Below are positions 10,292-18,330 of a stretch of DNA of 47,952 nucleotides, piece after piece. The notes under the pieces were generated by a model that had not been told where the DNA came from, did not search any database, and worked only from the letters and a program-made list of their open reading frames with translations. Position numbers and translations under genes: made by a program. Source of the stretch: Propionibacterium sp. Its GTDB lineage: Bacteria > Actinomycetota > Actinomycetes > Propionibacteriales > Propionibacteriaceae. How positions within the stretch are numbered: position 1 is the stretch's first letter; every line of letters starts with the position of its first letter. The stretch spans positions 1 through 47,952 of the forward strand of contig JAAYVB010000019.1 of the NCBI GenBank assembly GCA_012517405.1. Reading direction: 5' to 3'.

Positions 10292-11134
10292 TCAGGCCAG
10301 GAACTCCAGCAGCGCGGACGAGACGTCGTCCGGATGAGAAGCGAGCAGACCGTGGGGGCCAAAGGAGAGCGGCCGGATGATCGCCTGCTTAACGAATTGC
10401 GGCATGCGGGCACCGCTCGCTGCGAATGGCACGATCTGGTCGCCCTCGCCGTGAATGACCAGGGTCGGAATGTCGAGTTTGGCGAGATCGGCACGAAAAT
10501 CGGTCAGCCACAACGGGATGCAGGCGGCCAGCGCATTGACATTGGCCTGCTGGGCGATGCCGATCGAGGAGGCGATCTGCTGCTCGGGCACCACCAGACG
10601 GGTCCCGCCGTCGGCGGTGGGACCCGAGTAGAAGTTGGTCAAGAACCCGGTGAGGAAGCCGACGGGATCGGCGAGCAGACCGGACTGCATCTCGGCTGCG
10701 GCGTCCGGGGTGAAGGCGCCATCCGGGTTATCGGCCAGCGTCGCGTCAAGACAAGGGGTGATCGCGCCGACGAAGCAGGCGGCGGTGACCCGCGAGGTGC
10801 CGTGGTTCGCGATGTAGCGCGCCACTTCGCCGCCACCCATCGAGAAACCGACCAGCACTGCGTCGACCACATCGAGCCGGGTGAGCAGTTGATCCAGGTC
10901 CGAGGCGAAAGTGTCGTAGTCAAAGCCCGATCCCGGTTTGCCGGAGCGCCCGAAACCGCGGCGATCATAGGCGATGATGCGGTAACCCGCCTCCTGCAGG
11001 GCAGGGGTCACCCGATTCCAGGAAGCCTCGGAGGCCGGCCAGCCGTGAATGAAAACAATCGGCCTGCCCGGACCCTTGGAGTCCCGGTAGTAGATCTCCG
11101 TGGCATGGCTTCCGCTGGTCGTCACGATTGGCAT
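10292..11134 (-). CDS. Alpha/beta hydrolase, non-heme chloroperoxidase/esterase-like
   Basis: The 280-residue protein has the oxyanion-hole segment HGWPASEASW, a GYRIIAYDRRGFGRS strand typical of bacterial non-heme haloperoxidase-like esterases, the nucleophile elbow GFSMGGGE (Ser98), an acid in HGEGDQIVPF and the catalytic histidine in FGPHGLLASHP. These enzymes hydrolyse small esters, some showing perhydrolase activity. The real substrate is unknown. Its start faces the PBP gene across about 175 bases holding the first 68-nt palindrome, so that intergenic region must carry both promoters. GGAGG lies just upstream of the ATG. Confidence 0.88.
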   Translation of the reverse strand: MPIVTTSGSHATEIYYRDSKGPGRPIVFIHGWPASEASWNRVTPALQEAGYRIIAYDRRGFGRSGKPGSGFDYDTFASDLDQLLTRLDVVDAVLVGFSMGGGEVARYIANHGTSRVTAACFVGAITPCLDATLADNPDGAFTPDAAAEMQSGLLADPVGFLTGFLTNFYSGPTADGGTRLVVPEQQIASSIGIAQQANVNALAACIPLWLTDFRADLAKLDIPTLVIHGEGDQIVPFAASGARMPQFVKQAIIRPLSFGPHGLLASHPDDVSSALLEFLA

Positions 11135-11206
11135 GGACTACCTCCTTGGATCCGACTCGCTTGATCACGATTGTGTCACAGAGCCCGCGCTCCCGCGCTC
11201 TCGAAC

Positions 11207-11274
11207 TTCCCGCGCCCCAAATCTGAAGATGCGCCCGATATATCGGGCGCATCTTCAGATAGTGGGCGCGGGAA
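11207..11274. repeat. 68-nt palindromic element, copy 1
   Basis: The centre (11221-11260) is a perfect 40-base palindrome whose left half is ATCTGAAGATGCGCCCGATA. It is framed by TTCCCGCGCCC at the left and its exact complement GGGCGCGGGAA at the right, with a three-base mismatch between arm and core. As RNA or cruciform DNA it would form a hairpin of about 31 paired positions per arm. It lies between the divergent hydrolase and PBP genes. A second copy of identical length and frame is at 15193-15260. It may be a REP/MITE-like element or a protein-binding palindrome. It is not a simple terminator because both flanking genes start here. Confidence 0.9.
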
Positions 11275-11309
11275 CGGGACTGTTCCGAGACACGCTCTAG
11301 GCTCGGGGC

Positions 11310-13262
11310 ATGCGGCGACCGAACCAGAACAGGCCTCGACGGCTGATCATGATCCTCGCCCTCACGATGGTGTTGACCGGATGCAGTACCGGGCTGTTCA
11401 AACCCCAGCCGCCACCGGGAGGTGAGGACACCGCCGGTCGGCTTGCTGCCGCCCTGGCGAACGGCTCCATCGATGATCTGCCCCTCGCTGACAAAGACCG
11501 TGCGGTTCTCGACTACCAGCAGGCGACGGGCGCCCTGGACGGATTGCTTCCCGAGGTCGAGGTCACATCGGTCGAGTACGCGGACTCCGGCACCGAGGCC
11601 ACCGTCCAGCTCAGCCAGCGCTACGTCTTCACCCAGGGGCAGTGGTCGTTCACTTCGCAGGCGCACATGACCTACGCCGAGGATCACTGGCAGGTCGCTT
11701 GGGCGCCGAGCGTCGTGCACCCCGAACTCACCGAGACGACCCGGCTCTACGACGAGCGCACCACGCCTCGCCGCGGCTCCATCATCGGCGCTTCGGGCAT
11801 GGCCATCGTCGAGGACCGGCCGGTCTACAAGGTCGGCATCGACAAGACCAAGGCCGACGAATCCCAGTGGGAATCATCGGCCCGGGCGCTGGCCCAGCTG
11901 ATGGACATCGACGCCGACTCCTACGCGCAGCAGGTCGCGGCCTCCGGGCCGCAGGCGTTCGTGCTGGCGATCACGGTCCGTGAGGGCCAGGTGCCGGCAC
12001 AGATCGACACCATCGCGGGCGCGGTTGCACTCGGCACGACACTGCCGCTGGCGCCGTCCAGCACCTTCGCGCGCGGCATCCTGGGCACCGCCGGTGAAGC
12101 CACCGCCGAAGACATCGCCGCTGGCGAAGGCCAGATCATCGAGGGCGACATCGTCGGTCAGTCCGGCTTGCAGCAACTGCACGATACCGAGCTGCGCGGC
12201 CTGCCCGGGCACGCCATCAGCATCATCGCCCGTAGCCAAAGCCAACTGGAGAAACTCCCACCGCAAGCTGAGGAGACGCCGTCGACAGCGTCCAGCAGCC
12301 CCGGCGCTACCCCCAGCCCGACCGGCCCGGCGATCACCAACAAGCTGCTCTTCTCGGTCGCACCCGTCAACGGCACCTCACTGCAGCTGACGATAGACAT
12401 CGACCTGCAACGCAAGGCCGAGGCCATCGTGGCGCCCCACACCGACAACCTGGTGATGCTGGTAGTCCTCGACAGGGCGACCGGCGGAGTGCTGGCCGCC
12501 GCCGATTCACCTGCCGCGGGCGTCCAGTCGTTCTCGACGACCGGTGGCTATCCGCCGGGCTCGACGATGAAGCTGTCCACCTCGCTGGCACTGATCCGGC
12601 AGGGCTACACGCCCGATTCGCTGGTCAACTGCTCGCCAACGGCCACCATCAACGGGCGAGTTTTCTCCAATCACCCGGCGTACCCCACCTCGTTGATGGG
12701 CATGGTGCCGCTCAGCACGGCGGTGGCCGCGTCCTGCAATACCGCCTTCCTCAACGCGTCCACGCAGATCTCCAGCCAGGAGTTCACGAGTGCGGCCGCC
12801 AGCCTGGGGCTGGGTGTCGACTACGACACCGGCTTCGGGGCGTTCTACGGCTCGGTGCCCATGGTCGATGATCCGGTGGAGCATGCCGCCGGGATGATCG
12901 GGCAGGGTCAGGTGTTGATGTCGCCGCTGGCACTGGCCGCCGAGGCTGCGTCGGTGGCCAACGGACACACCACCATCCCCTACCTCATCGAGACCCAGCA
13001 GCCCACCTCGACCGCGCAGCCGCTGACCACCGACGAGGCCGCCAAGCTGCGCGACCTCATGCAGCAGGTGGTCTCCCGCGGCACCGCGACGCAGATGATC
13101 GGCATCCTGGAAGGCGCGAAGACCGGTACAGCCGAGTTCGGGGACGCATCCCAATCGCACAGCTGGATCGTCGGCTGGAACGACCAGTATGCGATCTGCG
13201 CCATGTCGTATAACGGAAACCAGGACGACAAACAAGCCGTCATCGACTTCATTACCGGCTGA
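11310..13262 (+). CDS. Penicillin-binding protein (class B type, lipoprotein with NTF2-like N-terminal domain)
   Basis: This 650-residue transpeptidase acts outside the membrane to cross-link peptidoglycan. A lipoprotein signal ends in VLTGCST, replacing the usual transmembrane anchor. Residues about 45-150 look like the MecA_N/NTF2-like domain (VTSVEYADSGTEATVQL, WQVAWAPSVVHPEL). A PBP-dimer linker region with RRGSIIGASGMAIV follows. The transpeptidase domain shows STMK (Ser418, Lys421), SCN (Ser475) and KTGTAEF (Lys604), so it appears catalytically complete. MecA_N-type domains occur in PBP2a-like enzymes and in mycobacterial PbpA-like lipoproteins, some with low beta-lactam affinity, but affinity cannot be read from sequence. 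Confidence 0.93.
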   Translation: MRRPNQNRPRRLIMILALTMVLTGCSTGLFKPQPPPGGEDTAGRLAAALANGSIDDLPLADKDRAVLDYQQATGALDGLLPEVEVTSVEYADSGTEATVQLSQRYVFTQGQWSFTSQAHMTYAEDHWQVAWAPSVVHPELTETTRLYDERTTPRRGSIIGASGMAIVEDRPVYKVGIDKTKADESQWESSARALAQLMDIDADSYAQQVAASGPQAFVLAITVREGQVPAQIDTIAGAVALGTTLPLAPSSTFARGILGTAGEATAEDIAAGEGQIIEGDIVGQSGLQQLHDTELRGLPGHAISIIARSQSQLEKLPPQAEETPSTASSSPGATPSPTGPAITNKLLFSVAPVNGTSLQLTIDIDLQRKAEAIVAPHTDNLVMLVVLDRATGGVLAAADSPAAGVQSFSTTGGYPPGSTMKLSTSLALIRQGYTPDSLVNCSPTATINGRVFSNHPAYPTSLMGMVPLSTAVAASCNTAFLNASTQISSQEFTSAAASLGLGVDYDTGFGAFYGSVPMVDDPVEHAAGMIGQGQVLMSPLALAAEAASVANGHTTIPYLIETQQPTSTAQPLTTDEAAKLRDLMQQVVSRGTATQMIGILEGAKTGTAEFGDASQSHSWIVGWNDQYAICAMSYNGNQDDKQAVIDFITG

Positions 13263-13275
13263 TCAGCGAGCGGAC

Positions 13276-14133
13276 ATGACTTTCACCTGGCCAGATACCC
13301 TCATCGATATCGCCGTCATCGCGATCCTGTCGCTGGTGCTGCGCGGCGTCCTGAAACGCCTCATCAACCGCTGGGTCAAGATGAGCAATCGTCCGAAGGA
13401 TCAGGGCGAGAATCTCAGTCAGCGAGCGGCCGCGGCCCTGTCGAAGGCCGGTAGCTTCGACAACAACCGGCAGATTCACCGCACCCGGACGCTCGCCACG
13501 ATGCTGAGCTCGATGCTGGACGCACTGATCGGCCTGGTCGCCGTCTTCATGATTCTGCAGACGCTCGGACTCAACATCATGCCTGCACTCGCGTCGGCCG
13601 GCATCGGCGGCATCGCCTTGGGCTTCGGCGCGCAGAGCCTGGTCAAGGACGTCATCTCCGGCATCTTCCTGATGCTGGAGGATCAGCTGGGCGTCGGTGA
13701 CTACATCGACGTGGGCGAGATCAGCGGCACAGTGCTGTCACTGGCCTTGCGGGCGACCCGCATCCGCGACGACAGCGGTGAGATCTGGTACATCCGCAAC
13801 GGTGAGATCGTCACCCTCGGCAACCGGACGCAGGGTTGGTCGTCCGGCACTGTCGAGATACCGGTCAACCCGAACGAGAACCCCCAGACCATCCTCGGCC
13901 TGCTCGTCGGGGTCGCGAAGGACCTCGATGAGGACGAACAGTGGCACGAGCAGATGCTCGAACCACCCACCGTGCTCGGACTGACCAGGTTCGAGGCCGG
14001 GCAGGCCATCTATGCTGTGGTGGTCAAGTGCCCGGGCAACAAGCAGTGGGCACTGGAACGCGAGGTCAGGACGCGCGCCGTCAGCGCCCTGCAGGCAGCC
14101 GGCATCAAGGCGATCCTGCCCACCCTCGCCTGA
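13276..14133 (+). CDS. MscS-family mechanosensitive channel
   Basis: The small-conductance mechanosensitive channel family releases solutes on membrane tension. Starting at the ATG at 13276 (GCGAGCGGAC upstream) the protein has 285 residues, with a helix at about 5-25, a second at about 75-97, and the TM3 pore signature ALASAGIGGIALGFGAQSLVKD followed by the beta domain (VGDYIDVGEISGTVLSLALRATRIRD). A longer start at 13189 would overlap the PBP and adds a non-hydrophobic tail, so it is rejected. It is 13 bases downstream of the PBP stop and probably cotranscribed. Confidence 0.93.
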   Translation: MTFTWPDTLIDIAVIAILSLVLRGVLKRLINRWVKMSNRPKDQGENLSQRAAAALSKAGSFDNNRQIHRTRTLATMLSSMLDALIGLVAVFMILQTLGLNIMPALASAGIGGIALGFGAQSLVKDVISGIFLMLEDQLGVGDYIDVGEISGTVLSLALRATRIRDDSGEIWYIRNGEIVTLGNRTQGWSSGTVEIPVNPNENPQTILGLLVGVAKDLDEDEQWHEQMLEPPTVLGLTRFEAGQAIYAVVVKCPGNKQWALEREVRTRAVSALQAAGIKAILPTLA

Positions 14134-14202
14134 CGCAGACGGCCTCCCGGCGGTCTGCACGACAGCCTGCCGGTGTGCCGAGCGACAGAGACCACGGAGC
14201 AG

Positions 14203-15189
14203 ATGACCGACCAACCCAACCCCGGCCACCCCAACCCCGGCCAACCCAGACCCGGCCAACCCAATGCACCCATTTCCCACGAACTGGCGATCGGCTGCGC
14301 ACTGGCGTCGGTGATCTGCGTCGAAACCGGAGCCGCGTTCGGCAAGGGCCTGTTCGCCATCGTTCCGGCCCTGAGCCTGGCGTGGCTGAGGTTCGTCTTC
14401 GCGACCTTGGTGCTCGTGGGTCTGCAGGTGGTCGGTGCGGCGGTCCGTGGCGCCCGGCACCAGGGACCTCGGTCACGGACTCGGCTGACCCGCCGCACGG
14501 TGCTCGCCCTGGCCGGGTATGTGATCGCCCTGGTCACCATGAACACGACGTTCTATCTGGCCATCCGGACGATTCCGCTGGGCATCGCGGTGACCATCGA
14601 GTATCTCGGCCCCCTCGCGGTGGCCATCATCGGCTCACGGGGACGCCTCGATCTGCTCTGGGCGGCGCTGGCCGGGCTGGGCGTGGCGCTGCTCGGCTTC
14701 CGGCCGGTCAGCCTCGACCCCGTCGGTCTGGCCCTGGTGCTGGTGGCGGCCTGCTGCTGGGCGGGCTACATCGTCCTGGGTGCCCGGGCCCGCCAGTACT
14801 GGCGCGGCTCCGACCTGGTGACGATCGCGTGTGCGTCCGGCGCGCTCATGCTGGCCGTGCCCGCCATTCATGTCGCCGGCGATCCGCTGTGGACGCCGGG
14901 CGTGTTGGCCATGGGCTTGGTGGTCGGGGTGTTCAGTTCGGTGCTGCCCTACCGGCTCGACATCATTGCGTTGGGGCGCATCTCACCGAACATCTTCGGC
15001 ATTCTGCAGGCGCTGGCTCCGGCCGCGGCCGCGCTGGCCGGCTGGATTCTGCTGGGTGAGTTGCTGGGCGCCAGCGACTGGGTGGCGCTGGCTGCGGTCG
15101 CAGTGGCGTCGGCCGGTGCGACGATCACCTCGAGCGCGCGTCAGCACCACCGGCTGGGTGGCTCCAAGCCGGGCGATCGCCCGCACTGA
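14203..15189 (+). CDS. EamA/RhtA-type amino-acid or metabolite exporter
   Basis: The 328-residue protein has ten predicted membrane helices in two EamA halves, with SLAWLRFVFATLVLVGLQ in the first half and IALGRISPNIFGILQALAPAAAALAGWILLGE in the second, the latter typical of RhtA threonine/homoserine exporters. Substrate is not proven. The ATG at 14203 has ACGGAGCAG directly upstream, giving a better start than one ten codons earlier. An N-terminal cytoplasmic tail contains a tandem Pro-Asn-Pro-Gly repeat described separately. The 68-nt palindrome copy 2 begins only three bases after the stop. Confidence 0.88.
   Translation: MTDQPNPGHPNPGQPRPGQPNAPISHELAIGCALASVICVETGAAFGKGLFAIVPALSLAWLRFVFATLVLVGLQVVGAAVRGARHQGPRSRTRLTRRTVLALAGYVIALVTMNTTFYLAIRTIPLGIAVTIEYLGPLAVAIIGSRGRLDLLWAALAGLGVALLGFRPVSLDPVGLALVLVAACCWAGYIVLGARARQYWRGSDLVTIACASGALMLAVPAIHVAGDPLWTPGVLAMGLVVGVFSSVLPYRLDIIALGRISPNIFGILQALAPAAAALAGWILLGELLGASDWVALAAVAVASAGATITSSARQHHRLGGSKPGDRPH
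14214..14262 (+). repeat. Tandem 15-nt repeat encoding Pro-Asn-Pro-Gly-rich tail
   Basis: About three and a half 15-base units of the form CCCAACCCCGGCCAA encode NPGHP, NPGQP, RPGQP and NA at residues 5-20 of the EamA transporter. Units are in frame and slightly diverged, so the tail could change length by slippage without a frameshift. No function is known for the tail. Confidence 0.75.
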
Positions 15190-15192
15190 CTG

Positions 15193-15260
15193 TTCCCGCG
15201 CCCGGAATCCGAAGCCGCGCGCGATATATCGGGCGCAACCTCAGATTTTGGGCGCGGGAA
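15193..15260. repeat. 68-nt palindromic element, copy 2 (diverged)
   Basis: The outer arms TTCCCGCGCCC and GGGCGCGGGAA are identical to copy 1 and the total length is the same. The centre keeps CGATATATCG, but the inner arms have mismatches (for example GAAGCCGCGCG against GGGCGCAACCTC). It lies between the EamA gene and cca, both rightward, so it could act as a read-through hairpin between transcription units. The equal length and arms point to a mobile or recruited repeat family rather than chance. Confidence 0.85.
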
Positions 15261-15332
15261 GCCCCGGCGGCACGGGAGCGCCGGGGTAGACCGCGGACGA
15301 TTCACGGCGGCCAAACGTCTACACTGACTAAA

Positions 15333-16838
15333 ATGTCCAACGTCAGTCGCGCCCAGACAACCGCCTTGGCGTCCCTTCTTCCGGCCAGCCCCATCATCAC
15401 CGAGTTGGGCCGGGCGTTCACCGAAGCCGGTCACGAGCTCTACCTGGTGGGCGGTTCGGTGCGCGACGCCCTGTTGGGCACCTCGGGTCACGACCTCGAC
15501 TTCACCACATCAGCGCGGCCCGATGAGACCCAGCGACTGCTCAACGAGATCAGCGACGCCGTGTGGGATGTCGGCCGCGACTTCGGCACCATCAGCGCAC
15601 TGGCCAGGCGCGGCGACCACGAATGGCTGATCGAGGTCACTACCTTCCGCGCGGATTCGTACCGCAGCAGTTCCCGCAAGCCCGAGGTGGTCTATGGGCT
15701 GAGCGTCGAGGATGACCTGATGCGCCGCGATTTCACCGTGAACGCGATGGCCCTCGATGTGGGCTGCGGCGACCTGGGCGATTGGCGTTTCGTGGATCCC
15801 TACGGAGGCCTGACCGATCTGGCCGACCGCACGCTGCGCACCCCGAGCACCCCCGAGATCAGCTTCGGCGACGATCCGCTGCGCATGATGCGCGCCGCGC
15901 GTTTCGCTTCCCAGCTCGATTTCGAGGTCGACCCGGCGGCCAGGCAGGCCATGACCGAGATGGCCGAGCGCATCACGATCATCAGCGCCGAACGGGTGCG
16001 TGACGAGCTGAGCAAGCTGCTGCTGACCGACTCCCCGCGTGCCGGACTCGATCTGCTGGTGACCACCGGAGTTGCCGGCATCGTGCTGCCCGAGCTGCCC
16101 GCGATGCGGTTGGAGCGCGACGAACACATGCGTCACAAGGACGTCTACGAGCATTCGCTGATCGTCCTCGAGCAGGCGATTGCGCTGGAGAAGTCCCGCG
16201 ACTTCGTCGATGGACGTCCGAACCCGGATCATCAGCCCGATCTGATCGTCCGGCTGGCGGCGCTGCTGCACGATATCGGCAAGCCGGCCACCCGCGGCTT
16301 CGAAGACGGCAAGGTCACCTTCCATCATCACGACATCGTGGGTGCCAAGATGGCGCGCAAACGGCTTCGGGCGCTGCACTACTCCAAGGAGACGACCAAG
16401 GCGGTCAGCGATCTGATCGCCTTGCACCTGCGCTTCCACGGCTATGCGGAGGGGTCTTCCGGCGGCGCGTCCAGCGGTTGGTCCGACGCTGCCGTGCGCC
16501 GCTATGTGCGCGATGCCGGCGATCAGCTGGAGCGGCTGCACATCCTGACCCGCAGCGACTGCACGACGCGCAATGTGCGCAAGGCCGAGCGGCTGCGGCG
16601 CGCCTATGACGAATTGGAGTTCCGGATCGACGAGCTGGCCGCCGCCGAAGAAATGGATGCCATGCGTCCTGATCTGGACGGCAACCAGATCATGGCCCTG
16701 CTCGGCATCGGGCCGGGGCCGGAAGTCGGCCAGGCCTACCAGTTCCTGCTCGGCCGGCGCATCGAGGAGGGTCCGTTGGGTCCGGAGCGCGCCGCGGCGG
16801 AACTGCAGCAATGGTGGGGGAGCCGCGATGAGCGGTGA
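15333..16838 (+). CDS. cca: CCA tRNA nucleotidyltransferase
   Basis: The enzyme adds or repairs the 3' CCA of tRNAs, which matters here because the tRNA-Ile in this window does not encode CCA. The 501-residue protein has the nucleotidyltransferase signature LVGGSVRDALLG with DLDFTT, then RRDFTVNAMA, FGDDPLRMMRAARFASQL, and an HD domain (LLHDIGKPATRG, FHHHDIVGAKM). This is the actinobacterial PcnA-type length. It lies in the position held by cca in the actinobacterial origin region. The stop overlaps the next gene's start by 11 bases. Confidence 0.96.
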   Translation: MSNVSRAQTTALASLLPASPIITELGRAFTEAGHELYLVGGSVRDALLGTSGHDLDFTTSARPDETQRLLNEISDAVWDVGRDFGTISALARRGDHEWLIEVTTFRADSYRSSSRKPEVVYGLSVEDDLMRRDFTVNAMALDVGCGDLGDWRFVDPYGGLTDLADRTLRTPSTPEISFGDDPLRMMRAARFASQLDFEVDPAARQAMTEMAERITIISAERVRDELSKLLLTDSPRAGLDLLVTTGVAGIVLPELPAMRLERDEHMRHKDVYEHSLIVLEQAIALEKSRDFVDGRPNPDHQPDLIVRLAALLHDIGKPATRGFEDGKVTFHHHDIVGAKMARKRLRALHYSKETTKAVSDLIALHLRFHGYAEGSSGGASSGWSDAAVRRYVRDAGDQLERLHILTRSDCTTRNVRKAERLRRAYDELEFRIDELAAAEEMDAMRPDLDGNQIMALLGIGPGPEVGQAYQFLLGRRIEEGPLGPERAAAELQQWWGSRDER

Positions 16839-18321
16839 ATCCGATCCGCCCGACGACGAGTCCATCATCCGCGTGCCGGGCACTGACCGCGTCTTTCATC
16901 GCGGCCGGATGCTGGTCGTCCTACTGTCGATTCTGGCGATGACCATGATGGCGATCAGCGCCATCAACGTGGCCCTGCCGAGCATCGAGTCGAGCCTCGG
17001 TGCTTCGAACTCCGACGTGCAGTGGATGTTGTCGGGCTACGCGCTGGCCTTCGGCATGGTGCTGGTCGCGGCCGGGCGCACCGGCGACGTTCTGGGACGA
17101 AGCTCGGTCTTTCTCGCTGGGGTCGCGCTGTTCACCGTGGCGTCGCTGATCTGCGCAACGGTCCATGACCCGATGTGGATGAACGCGATGCGGATCGTCC
17201 AGGGAGTGGGCGCGGGCATCTCGACCCCGCAGGTCAACGGGATGATCGTCCAGTACTTCAGCGGCCAACAGAGAGCCTGGGCGTTTTCACTGTTCGGCCT
17301 TGTGGTATCGGCTTCGGTAGCGATCGCCCCGCTGCTGACCGGGCTATTGATCAACTCGCTCGGTCCCAATGCCGGCTGGCGGGCGTCGTTTCTGTGGAAC
17401 GTGCCGATCGGAGTCCTGACCATCATTCTCGGCTTCCGCTGGCTGCCGTTCGGACCCGAGCGGGAACGCCGGCTCGCCAAGGAACGCGGCGATTTCGTAC
17501 CGGTGGAGCTCGACCTGGACCCGGTGGGAATGGTCCTGCTCTCGCTGACAGTGCTGGCCGTGATGCTTCCGTTCATGCTGCACCAACGAGTCGGCTTCCT
17601 GCTGCTCATCGCGGTGCCACTGCTGGCGTGGTCGTGGGTCTGGTGGGAACGCAATTACGAGCAGGCCGGGCATCAGCCGATGGTCAACCTGAGACTGTTC
17701 GGCATCCGGTCGTTCACCCACGCCACTCTCATCTCGGGACTGCAGTTCCTCGGTGCGACCTCCACGTTCGTGGTGATCGCCCTGCATCTGCAAAGCGGTC
17801 TGGGTGCCGCCGCGGTGATGGTCGGGATGGTCGGGCTGCCCAACGCGGCCGCCACGGCGGTTGCGTCGCTATGGAGTGGGCGTCACGTCATCACGTCCGG
17901 CCGGAAGATCGTCATCGGGGCCTTCAGCTGTTCGATCGTCGGGCTGCTCATCGCCATCGTCATGTCGTGGAGCATGGACGGCGATGCTCCGCCGCTGCAC
18001 TACATGTGGCTGGCAGTGCCCCTGATCTTGTACGGCCTCGGCGTCGGCGCCGTCAACACCTGCAATCAGGCGCTCAGCCAAGAAGACATCCCGGCCAACA
18101 TCGGGGGTACCGCCGGTGCTGTGAAGCAGGTGGCCGAGCGCATCGGAACTGCGGTCGGAAACGCGATGATCACCGCTGTGCTGTTCTGGGTCCTGCCGGT
18201 CAGCTGGACGGCGGGGTTCAGTGCTGCCATCGGTGTCATCGTCGCAATCCAGCTGATCGCCTTGGCCTTCGCGATCGTCGACCTGCGGATCCTCGGCGAC
18301 GGCCGAAGTCTCAGAACCTAG
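16828..18321 (+). CDS. MFS transporter, DHA2 (14-TM) type
   Basis: Read from the ATG at 16828 (GGGGGAG upstream, overlapping the cca stop), the 497-residue protein has the DHA2 drug/H+ antiporter pattern: NVALPSIESSLGASNSDVQW in helix 1-2, motif A-like GRTGDVLGR, and motif C-like region GLLINSLGPNAGWR, with about 14 hydrophobic segments. Candidate substrates are toxic amphiphiles, but other DHA2 members export different metabolites. No regulator is adjacent. Two longer in-frame starts lie inside cca and are unlikely. Confidence 0.9.
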   Translation: MSGESDPPDDESIIRVPGTDRVFHRGRMLVVLLSILAMTMMAISAINVALPSIESSLGASNSDVQWMLSGYALAFGMVLVAAGRTGDVLGRSSVFLAGVALFTVASLICATVHDPMWMNAMRIVQGVGAGISTPQVNGMIVQYFSGQQRAWAFSLFGLVVSASVAIAPLLTGLLINSLGPNAGWRASFLWNVPIGVLTIILGFRWLPFGPERERRLAKERGDFVPVELDLDPVGMVLLSLTVLAVMLPFMLHQRVGFLLLIAVPLLAWSWVWWERNYEQAGHQPMVNLRLFGIRSFTHATLISGLQFLGATSTFVVIALHLQSGLGAAAVMVGMVGLPNAAATAVASLWSGRHVITSGRKIVIGAFSCSIVGLLIAIVMSWSMDGDAPPLHYMWLAVPLILYGLGVGAVNTCNQALSQEDIPANIGGTAGAVKQVAERIGTAVGNAMITAVLFWVLPVSWTAGFSAAIGVIVAIQLIALAFAIVDLRILGDGRSLRT

Positions 18322-18330
18322 GATGATCGC

